From: JBBQYA01 sp038209155
Lineage (GTDB): Bacteria > Bacteroidota > Bacteroidia > Sphingobacteriales > Sphingobacteriaceae
DNA length: 9,240 nucleotides
Direction: 5' to 3'
Assembly (NCBI GenBank): GCA_038209155.1
Contig: JBBQYA010000103.1
Span: 1-9,240, forward strand
Positions 1 through 5,876 of the stretch are shown in pieces. Under the pieces are notes generated by a model. That model was not told where the DNA came from. It made no database searches and was given only the letters and a program-made list of their open reading frames with translations. How positions within the stretch are numbered: position 1 is the first letter of the stretch; each line of letters starts with the position of its first letter. The position numbers and the translations under genes are program-made.

Positions 1-44
1 AATCAATTAAAAATTGAAATTCTTTTCATTATATTAAAATCATT

Positions 45-713
45 TCAACCAAAAACTACAATCTCTTTCCTTGAATAGATTAACTTTCCTTCATCAGCTA
101 ATTCGTTCATCAATTGGCTAACAGTTTGGCGAGTAGTACAAATTAAATCTGCGATATCTTGATGAGTTAAGTAATTTTTGACCAATAAAAAATCATCTTT
201 TTTTTCCCCTTCTCGCTCTGCCCATTCTTTTATAAATAGTAAAAGCCGATGTTTAACATCTTTGAAAACCAAATTAGTATATCTATTTTCTAATTTTACC
301 AGCTTATCTCCTACTTGTTTGGCAAATTCTAAGCTTAGTTTTGGGTTTTTTTCTAATAATAAATGAAAATCTGATTTACCAAAACTACAAACACTTACTT
401 CTTCGGTCATCGCAATCGCGGTTTCTTTATTTCCAACTTTTGTATTCAACGATAATTCTCCAAACAAATCTCCCTGTTGAATAAGGTTGATCATAACTTC
501 ATTGCCTTTCTCGTTTTGTTCCACAATCTTAATCATCCCTTTTTTTAATAAATAGATACGATTTGCTCGATCTTCTGAAAAGTATACCACATCTCCTTTA
601 TTCGCTATTCTATATTTAGAAATAATACACAAGTCCAAAATTTTTTCATCACTAAGAGTTGAAAAAAATTGGTGATTTCGTAAAGACCAATATTTGTAAT
701 TAGAAGCAGTCAT
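45..713 (-). CDS. Crp/Fnr family transcriptional regulator, non-cAMP type
   Basis: Probable DNA-binding regulator of 222 residues, close to the usual Crp/Fnr length. Residues ~15-125 form the cyclic-nucleotide-binding-like beta barrel, with a recognisable GELSL at 85-89. Residues ~130-155 form the long dimerisation helix, and ~180-211 a winged helix-turn-helix (IADLICTTRQTVSQL). Aligned by eye to E. coli CRP, the cAMP-contacting Arg82/Ser83 pair is replaced by Glu97/Thr98, so cAMP is unlikely to be the ligand. The only cysteines are C29, C109 and C192, so an FNR-type 4Fe-4S cluster is also unlikely. In the recognition helix R195 matches CRP R180, but CRP E181 and R185 are both Gln here (Q196, Q200), which suggests altered DNA specificity. 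The gene is divergent from the DM13 gene, with a Crp-like palindrome between them, so autoregulation and control of the neighbour are plausible inferences. The physiological signal cannot be told from the sequence. Confidence 0.93.
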   Translation of the reverse strand: MTASNYKYWSLRNHQFFSTLSDEKILDLCIISKYRIANKGDVVYFSEDRANRIYLLKKGMIKIVEQNEKGNEVMINLIQQGDLFGELSLNTKVGNKETAIAMTEEVSVCSFGKSDFHLLLEKNPKLSLEFAKQVGDKLVKLENRYTNLVFKDVKHRLLLFIKEWAEREGEKKDDFLLVKNYLTHQDIADLICTTRQTVSQLMNELADEGKLIYSRKEIVVFG

Positions 714-728
714 TTTTTGGTTTTTTTT

Positions 729-804
729 AAATTAACGTATGATCAAATAAAAAATTCTATTGTCGGATTTACGACATCTAAAAAAATAATTCTGACGTTA
801 ATTT
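729..804. repeat. Outer 10-bp inverted repeat in the divergent promoter region
   Basis: AAATTAACGT at 729-738 is the exact reverse complement of ACGTTAATTT at 795-804. Each divergent gene therefore has the same ACGTTAATTT upstream of it, reading towards its own start codon. The centre (766.5) lies within 2 bp of the centre of the inner palindrome at 761-776. The arms contain TAATTT, a partial match to the flavobacterial -7 box TAnnTTTG. The likeliest reading is mirrored core promoter elements for the two genes; a second operator or chance in A/T-rich DNA are alternatives. Confidence 0.6.
761..776. promoter_or_regulatory. Crp-family operator-like palindrome TGTCG-N6-CGACA
   Basis: This is a perfect 5+5 inverted repeat with a 6-bp spacer, the same geometry as the E. 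coli CRP site (TGTGA-N6-TCACA) but with a different inner half-site. It lies between a Crp-family gene and a divergent target. If the TAATTT boxes at 799-804 and 734-729 are the -7 elements, the site is centred roughly 43-47 bp upstream of both inferred transcription starts, near the class II activator position. No well-placed -33 TTG was seen, as expected of an activator-dependent promoter. That the adjacent regulator binds here is inference. Confidence 0.65.
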
Positions 805-826
805 GTATAATTAAAATCTTACATCA

Positions 827-1480
827 ATGATAAAAAATATTTGTTTCTTATTTATCACGCTTTTGTTGATTAATAAAGAATCTATCGCACAAACTTGTTC
901 AAGAGTTGCCGAATTTCAAAATGGGCCAGATTACCCGGTTGATGGTAATGCTACTTTAACCAAACAAATAAATGGTACCTTAACATTATCCATAAGTTCA
1001 GATTTTGCAACTACCCCTGGGCCAGATCTTCACTTTTTATTATCAAACAGTCCTACTCCTAATGCTCCATACTATATAGTGTCGCAAATTCAGTCGGCAT
1101 CTGGGGCTCAAAGTTTTACCATTCCAGCCTCGATAGATATTAATCAATATCAATACGTACTTATTCATTGCATTCAATTTAATCATTTTTGGGGAGCAGG
1201 AACTCTAGGAAATACTATTGGGAATTGTAATTTAAGTTCAGGTTTTGGATCAAATACGATAGATAAAAAAATTGCTTCATTCCCAAATCCTGTAAAAAAT
1301 GAAATTAATTTTGCTGAAATAGGAGAATTATCTGTATTCAGTTTGGAAGGAAAACTGTTATTTCTAGAAAAATCTTTAACTAAAAGATTTGATCTTTCTA
1401 CATTAGAATCAGGCTTTTACACTTATTCTTTTTTAACTGATAAAGGATCTATTTCAAAAGGTAAATTTTTAAAACAATAA
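827..1480 (+). CDS. Secreted DM13-domain protein with T9SS type A C-terminal sorting domain
   Basis: A 217-residue exported protein. Residues 1-21 are a Sec signal peptide (basic start, hydrophobic core, SIA cleavage site before Q22). Residues ~25-128 match the DM13 domain: the GPDLHFLLS core at 65-73, the FTIP strand at 97-100, and the IHC...F...FG-like end around C115. DM13 is thought to be a redox or electron-transfer module, and the conserved Cys is present (C115, with C24 and C134 nearby). Residues ~148-217 form a type IX secretion sorting domain, with FPNPVKNEI at 152-160, a central FSLEGK segment, a DLSTLESGFYTY strand and a short basic C-terminal end. It is therefore predicted to cross the outer membrane and be released or surface-anchored after removal of the C-terminal domain. 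It follows the candidate operator and may be controlled by the divergent regulator. Its substrate or partner is unknown. Confidence 0.88.
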   Translation: MIKNICFLFITLLLINKESIAQTCSRVAEFQNGPDYPVDGNATLTKQINGTLTLSISSDFATTPGPDLHFLLSNSPTPNAPYYIVSQIQSASGAQSFTIPASIDINQYQYVLIHCIQFNHFWGAGTLGNTIGNCNLSSGFGSNTIDKKIASFPNPVKNEINFAEIGELSVFSLEGKLLFLEKSLTKRFDLSTLESGFYTYSFLTDKGSISKGKFLKQ

Positions 1481-1482
1481 AT

Positions 1483-1593
1483 GAAAATGCTAGTCAAATC
1501 ATTTTTTTATTTGTTCAATTTTTTATTTCCGCATTTGCATAAGAAAATGAAATTGATTCCATTAAGTTTTGTTTTGTTTTAAACACTAATTAA
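1483..1593 (+). pseudogene. Possible remnant of a signal-peptide-bearing gene
   Basis: This lies in the 173-bp gap before the DUF547 gene. One frame reads a hydrophobic stretch ending FFISAFA, then a TAA stop at 1540-1542, then ENEIDSIKFCFVLNTN and a second stop. AFA followed by Gln is a typical Bacteroidota signal peptidase I site, and TAA is one change from the Gln codon CAA. A separate frame starts with ATG at 1481, directly after the DM13 stop codon, and encodes a 33-residue hydrophobic peptide to 1582. Together they could be the frameshifted, nonsense-mutated 5' end of a lost gene. The segment is short and A/T-rich, so chance remains quite likely. Confidence 0.2.
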
Positions 1594-1619
1594 AATATTT
1601 AATACTAAGTCTTTAAAAG

Positions 1620-1627
1620 TATCTTTA
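1620..1627 (+). promoter_or_regulatory. Candidate -7 box for the DUF547-led operon
   Basis: TATCTTTA matches the flavobacterial -7 consensus TAnnTTTG at seven of eight positions, the final G being A. It lies 26 bp before the DUF547 ATG, which would leave a short leader. No TTG was seen at the usual -33 distance, so this is a weak call from position and partial consensus alone. Confidence 0.3.
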
Positions 1628-1653
1628 CCGTAGATAAAATTAAACTCAATTTT

Positions 1654-2442
1654 ATGATTCTTAAAAAAATAATTCCCGCCTTAATTATGTTCACTGGATT
1701 GCTTAATATTTTAAGTTGTAGTGCCAAAACTCCGACTTCAGCTGTTATAGAAGGTAAAACGGTAGATCATACAGAATGGACTTCCTTATTAAAAAAGCAT
1801 GTAAGCCAAGCTGGTAAAGTTGATTACAAAGGTTTTCAATCAGACAAAAAAGCTTTAGGTAAATACCTTCAATTATTACTAAAAACAAATGCAGATGAAC
1901 TGCCAGAAAAGGAACGTTTAGCTTTTTGGATTAATGCTTATAATGCATTTACTGTTGATGTGATTTTACGAAACTATCCAGTGAAAAGTATAAAGGATAT
2001 TAAGGCAAAATCACTTGTGGCAAAAGCTACTGGAGATGCACAAGTATGGATTGAAAAGCTACCGTATAAATTTTATAATGATGAAGAACTTTCTCTTTAC
2101 AATATAGAACACAATAAGTTACTAAATGAACTATTTGATCCGAGAATTCATTTTGCAATTAATTGTGCAAGTTTTTCATGCCCAGCTTTGGATAACGAAG
2201 CCTATACAGGTTCAAAAATTGATAGTCAATTAGATAAAGCTGCTAAAACTTTTTTATCTGATAAAACTAAAAATAAATTTTCTTCAAACACTGCTCAACT
2301 TTCAAGTATTTTTGATTGGTATAAAAAAGATTTTACTAAAAAATCAGATTTGGTTGGATTCCTTAATCAATATGCCCCGATCAAAATAGATACTGATTCT
2401 AAAATTACTTTTTTAAATTACGATTGGTCATTAAACGAATAA
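1654..2442 (+). CDS. DUF547 domain-containing lipoprotein
   Basis: A 262-residue protein of the widespread but functionally uncharacterised DUF547 family. Residues 1-21 are a lipoprotein signal peptide with lipobox ILS-C22, so the mature protein is probably lipid-anchored, with Ser at +2. Family hallmarks are all present: AFWINAYNAFT at 90-100, the LYNIEH segment at 148-153, the strongly conserved DPRIHFAINCASFSCP block at 162-177 with H166, C171 and C176, and FDWYKKDF at 220-227. The clustered His, Cys and Asn residues suggest an active or metal-binding site, but no reaction is established for the family. Length is normal and no key motif is missing. The gene is the first of a run of five same-strand genes and ends 16 bp before the flavoprotein gene, so co-transcription is likely. 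The start gives the expected signal peptide directly. Confidence 0.94.
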   Translation: MILKKIIPALIMFTGLLNILSCSAKTPTSAVIEGKTVDHTEWTSLLKKHVSQAGKVDYKGFQSDKKALGKYLQLLLKTNADELPEKERLAFWINAYNAFTVDVILRNYPVKSIKDIKAKSLVAKATGDAQVWIEKLPYKFYNDEELSLYNIEHNKLLNELFDPRIHFAINCASFSCPALDNEAYTGSKIDSQLDKAAKTFLSDKTKNKFSSNTAQLSSIFDWYKKDFTKKSDLVGFLNQYAPIKIDTDSKITFLNYDWSLNE

Positions 2443-2458
2443 AATATTCCTGATTTTA

Positions 2459-3763
2459 ATGAAAAAAATAGTCGTTATTGGAAATGGAATTACTGGAACA
2501 ACAGTAGCAAGACATATTAGAAAATTATCAGAAAACGAAATCACTATAATTTCTTCTGAATCTGAGCATTTTTTTTCTAGAACTGCACTCATGTATATTT
2601 ATATGGGTCATATGAAATACGAGCATACAAAACCCTATGAAGACTTTTTTTGGAAAAAAAATAGAATTAATCTAGTTCATTCAGAAGTTAATAAAATTGA
2701 TTTTAATCAAAAAGAATTATCACTTTCCAATGGAAATAAAATTATTTATGATTCATTGGTGATTGCAACAGGTTCTAAAAGCAATAAATTTGGTTGGCCA
2801 GGTCAAGATTTAAAAGGCGTTCAAGGTTTGTATAGTTTGCAAGATGTAGAAAATATGGAATTGCAAACCAAAGGAATTAAAAATGCTGTAGTAGTAGGTG
2901 GAGGTTTAATTGGAATTGAAATGGCAGAAATGCTTCATTCAAGGCATATTCCAACAACATTATTGGTAAGAGAAAGTCAATATTGGAATAATGTTTTGCC
3001 AAATGAAGAAGCAGAAATGATTGGAAAACATATTTTATCTCAAGGTATTAATTTGAAACTTGGTGTAGAAATGAAAGAAATTTTAGGAGATGAAAATTCT
3101 AAAGCAAAAGCTATCATAACTTCAGAAGGAGAAGAAATTTCTTGCCAATTTGTAGGATTAACTGCTGGGGTAAGTCCAAATATCCAATTGGTAAAAAACA
3201 CAGAATTAGAAACAGAAAGAGGTATTTTGGTAAATGAATATTTGGAAACAAATATAAAAGATGTTTACTCAGCAGGAGATTGTGCAGAGTTTAGAAATCC
3301 ATTACCGGATCATCCAAAAGTAGAACAACTTTGGTACACTGGAAGAATGCAGGCAGAAATGTTAGCAAGGACTATTTGTGGAAACCGTACGGCATACCAA
3401 CGAGGAATTTGGTTTAATTCAGCCAAGTTTTTTGATATCGAATATTCAACTTATGGAATGGTATTTAATCAACCACGTGTTGGAGAAAAGACATTTTATT
3501 GGGAACATGCAGACGGAGAAAAATGCTTTAGAATAATTTATAATTCTAACGAAGAAATTATTGGATTTAACTTTTTAGGAATTCGTTTTCGACAAACAGT
3601 AGCTGATTCTTTTATTAGAAATAAAATAAAAATAAAAGAGGTTATCAATGAACTAAAGTCTGGATTTTTTGACCCAGAATTTTTTGAATCTTTTTATCTT
3701 CCTATAAAAAGTTCTTTTGAACAATATTTACTTACCAAAGAAAATCAAAAAGCAGAAATTTAA
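2459..3763 (+). CDS. NAD(P)/FAD-dependent oxidoreductase
   Basis: A 434-residue cytoplasmic flavoprotein of the pyridine-nucleotide-disulfide oxidoreductase superfamily, closest by eye to the nitrite-reductase/rubredoxin-reductase-like group. The N-terminal FAD-binding Rossmann motif GNGITG is at 8-13, the ATG motif at 103-105, the NAD(P)-binding GGGLIG at 147-152, and the second FAD motif SAGDCAEF at 271-278. There is no CxxC redox disulfide, so it probably transfers electrons from NAD(P)H through FAD to a protein partner. After the core, residues ~320-434 form an unusual C-terminal extension that I do not recognise. It starts 16 bp after the DUF547 gene and ends 11 bp before the membrane Fe-S protein gene. 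That spacing makes the Fe-S protein the obvious candidate electron acceptor, though this is inference. The substrate is unknown. Confidence 0.94.
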   Translation: MKKIVVIGNGITGTTVARHIRKLSENEITIISSESEHFFSRTALMYIYMGHMKYEHTKPYEDFFWKKNRINLVHSEVNKIDFNQKELSLSNGNKIIYDSLVIATGSKSNKFGWPGQDLKGVQGLYSLQDVENMELQTKGIKNAVVVGGGLIGIEMAEMLHSRHIPTTLLVRESQYWNNVLPNEEAEMIGKHILSQGINLKLGVEMKEILGDENSKAKAIITSEGEEISCQFVGLTAGVSPNIQLVKNTELETERGILVNEYLETNIKDVYSAGDCAEFRNPLPDHPKVEQLWYTGRMQAEMLARTICGNRTAYQRGIWFNSAKFFDIEYSTYGMVFNQPRVGEKTFYWEHADGEKCFRIIYNSNEEIIGFNFLGIRFRQTVADSFIRNKIKIKEVINELKSGFFDPEFFESFYLPIKSSFEQYLLTKENQKAEI

Positions 3764-3774
3764 TATTTCTTATA

Positions 3775-5109
3775 ATGAAAAATACAATAAGTGAACAAGT
3801 ATCCATGGCAATTACGAATGGACACGAAGCCAGTAATTATCAAAAATCCGGAGCATTTCTATTCTCATTAGCCATTTTAGCGGCTTTGGTAGCATTATTT
3901 GGTCCATCAGGTAATCAAGTTTTATTATTTTGGCTGATAGTAGGATGTACTGGTGGTTCTGTTATTGTTTATAATTACCCAATTTTATTAGAACACAAAG
4001 GAATAAAAAACAATGGAATTATGTTTTCTGGAATGACTTCTAGAGGCATTCTAGCATGGATTACTGGAATGGTTTTAACCGGTTTCTATATAATTTTATA
4101 TTGGAAAAGTGAATATTTAGCAGGACTAATTAAAATAATGGATCCTCTCTCCTATTTACTAAGAAATAATGAAGCAGATAAATGGTTTTTATATGGTTCT
4201 CTTTATACAATAGCAGTTATTTTTATGGGAATTCGGTTTATTATTAGAAACCGACATAGCCGATATCAAATTATTCGTACCTGTTCAGTGATGTTTTTTC
4301 AATTGGGATTTGCATTTCTAATTCCATCTTTTTTGATTTTAATGAATCAACCTGAGTTTTATTTCTCTTATTTCTGGCCATTGAAATATTCATATTTGTT
4401 TCCTAATGATGTAAAAAATCTAGTCGATTCACCAGGAGGTCTAGGAACGTTTATGGTTTTTTGGGGTTTAATTATGACATTTATTGCTACTCCTTTATTA
4501 ACCTATAAATATGGAAAACGTTGGTATTGTTCCTTTGTATGTGGTTGCGGAGGCTTGGCAGAAACATTAGGTGATCCCTATAGACATTTATCCGATAAAT
4601 CTCTAAATGCTTGGAAATTTGAACGTTGGAGCGTTCATTTGGTTTTAGTTTTTGTAGTAATTACTACTGCTCTATTATGGATTAATTCCTATTCGAATGG
4701 AGCAATTTTAGGCGAAGCATCGCAAGGATTTTCAAAAGCCTATGGCTTTTACATAGGTTCCATATTTTCTGGTGTGATTGGAACAGGCTTTTATCCAATA
4801 ATGGGTGCTAGAGTTTGGTGTAGATTCGGTTGCCCAATGGCAGCCATTCTTGGTCTGTTTCAACGTTTTAAATCAAAATTTAGAATTACAACCAATGGTG
4901 GTCAATGTATTTCTTGCGGAAACTGCTCTACTTATTGTGAAATGGGAATTGATGTAAGAGCTTATGCCCAAAAAGGCGAAAATATAATTAGAGCTTCTTG
5001 CGTAGGTTGTGGTATTTGCGCCAATGTTTGTCCTCGTGGAGTTTTAAAATTAGAAAACTTGGATGAGAAAGGAAGATTCGATGCCTACATTCGTCCAGAA
5101 GTTCAATAG
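3775..5109 (+). CDS. Polytopic membrane 4Fe-4S protein (NapH/NosR/CcoG-like)
   Basis: A 444-residue integral membrane electron-transfer protein. About eight hydrophobic segments are visible (approximately 26-43, 47-66, 89-109, 136-157, 168-190, 225-245, 284-303, 322-340). Two cysteine motifs follow membrane segments, as in the NapH/NosR/CcoG group: CSFVCGCG (C252, C256, C258) and CRFGCP (C349, C353). The C-terminus carries two ferredoxin-type clusters, CxxCxxCxxxC at C378/C381/C384/C388 and at C409/C412/C415/C419-Pro. Such proteins usually pass electrons between quinols or soluble reductases and a periplasmic or membrane acceptor. The 11-bp gap to the flavoprotein gene suggests the two make one NAD(P)H-linked unit. 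No nap, nos or cytochrome oxidase assembly genes are adjacent, so the usual NapH, NosR or CcoG roles are not supported and the terminal acceptor is unknown. Confidence 0.92.
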   Translation: MKNTISEQVSMAITNGHEASNYQKSGAFLFSLAILAALVALFGPSGNQVLLFWLIVGCTGGSVIVYNYPILLEHKGIKNNGIMFSGMTSRGILAWITGMVLTGFYIILYWKSEYLAGLIKIMDPLSYLLRNNEADKWFLYGSLYTIAVIFMGIRFIIRNRHSRYQIIRTCSVMFFQLGFAFLIPSFLILMNQPEFYFSYFWPLKYSYLFPNDVKNLVDSPGGLGTFMVFWGLIMTFIATPLLTYKYGKRWYCSFVCGCGGLAETLGDPYRHLSDKSLNAWKFERWSVHLVLVFVVITTALLWINSYSNGAILGEASQGFSKAYGFYIGSIFSGVIGTGFYPIMGARVWCRFGCPMAAILGLFQRFKSKFRITTNGGQCISCGNCSTYCEMGIDVRAYAQKGENIIRASCVGCGICANVCPRGVLKLENLDEKGRFDAYIRPEVQ

Positions 5110-5129
5110 AATAATTAATAAAAAATATA

Positions 5130-5132
5130 TTG
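5130..5132 (+). promoter_or_regulatory. TTG initiation codon fixed by frame
   Basis: Sequence upstream in this frame runs ATA, AAT, AAA, ATA, TTA to a TAA stop, with no ATG or GTG. The catalytic N-terminus begins only seven codons downstream. The leader is A-rich (AATAAAAAATATA) with no Shine-Dalgarno, as is common in this phylum. A weak start may lower expression relative to the upstream genes. Confidence 0.8.
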
Positions 5133-5825
5133 ATTATCCCACCGAAAATTGCAGTTATAATTCCTGTTTTTAACGAAACGTCTTCTATTTCAAAAGTTAT
5201 TGATGAAATTCCAAAAGAATTAAATGCAGAAATTATTGTAGTGAATAATGGATCAACGGATTCTACTGCAGAAATGGCAAAAATGGCTGGTGCTTTGGTA
5301 ATTGATGAACCAAAAAAAGGATATGGAAGAGCTTGTTTAAAAGGTATTTCTTATTTATCTGCTAAAATAGACAAACCTGATATTGTAGTATTTATTGACG
5401 GAGATTATTCAGATTTTCCAAATGAAATGCCATTATTAATTCATAAAATAATGAATGAAAATAATGATTTAGTAATTGGTTCAAGAGTTTTAGGGAACAA
5501 AGAAAAAGGTGCTATGTTGCCTCAGCAGGTAATTGGAAATAAGATTGCAACTACCTTAATGAGCTATTTTTATCAAACTGAATTTACCGATTTAGGTCCA
5601 TTTAGAGCAATAAAATATTCTAGTTTAATGGAACTAGGGATGATTGATCAGACCTTTGGATGGACTGTGGAGATGCAAGTGAAAGCAGCAAAAATGAAAA
5701 TGAAATGTGCCGAAGTTCCTGTAAGTTATAGAAAGAGAATCGGCATTTCGAAAATAACTGGAACTGTAAAAGGTACATTATTAGCAGGTTATAAAATAAT
5801 TTCGACCATAATTAAATACAGATAA
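5130..5825 (+). CDS. Glycosyltransferase family 2, DPM/DPG-synthase-like, TTG start
   Basis: A 231-residue soluble GT-A fold glycosyltransferase. The nucleotide-sugar-binding N-terminus reads AVIIPVFNE at 8-16 and VVNNGSTDST at 37-46. The metal-binding DxD is D90-G-D92, followed by GSRVLG at 117-122, the acceptor-side DLGPFRA at 154-160, and a YRKRIGISKITGT tail motif at 200-212. This pattern fits the dolichol/polyprenyl-phosphate mannose or glucose synthase-like group; sugar and acceptor cannot be told. No membrane segment follows the catalytic domain, unlike longer DPM-like enzymes. The start must be a non-ATG codon: TTG at 5130 is preceded by an in-frame stop at 5112-5114, and the first internal ATG (codon 49) would remove the nucleotide-binding motifs. 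It begins 20 bp after the Fe-S protein gene, in the same likely operon. Confidence 0.92.
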   Translation: MIIPPKIAVIIPVFNETSSISKVIDEIPKELNAEIIVVNNGSTDSTAEMAKMAGALVIDEPKKGYGRACLKGISYLSAKIDKPDIVVFIDGDYSDFPNEMPLLIHKIMNENNDLVIGSRVLGNKEKGAMLPQQVIGNKIATTLMSYFYQTEFTDLGPFRAIKYSSLMELGMIDQTFGWTVEMQVKAAKMKMKCAEVPVSYRKRIGISKITGTVKGTLLAGYKIISTIIKYR

Positions 5826-5876
5826 ATCAAAAATCCTATCAGCAATTTTTTTAAATTTACCTTCTAAAATTAATTC

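Noticed and set aside
3..17. TCAATT-AAA-AATTGA inverted repeat downstream of the regulator gene, as a possible terminator
   Set aside because: Six base pairs, five of them A-T, with a 3-nt loop and no convincing U tract; too weak to call in A/T-rich DNA.
178..366. Plus-strand open frame of about 62 codons
   Set aside because: It lies wholly antisense to the conserved core of the Crp/Fnr-family gene and gives a low-complexity Ser/Lys/Phe-rich product without motifs.
1589..1603. ATTAAA-ATA-TTTAAT palindrome before the DUF547 gene
   Set aside because: Made only of A and T and easily explained by base composition.
1634..1655. ATAAAATT / AATTTTAT inverted repeat overlapping the DUF547 start codon, as a possible translational switch
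   Set aside because: An all-A/T 8-bp stem is weak, and such repeats arise often by chance at this base composition.
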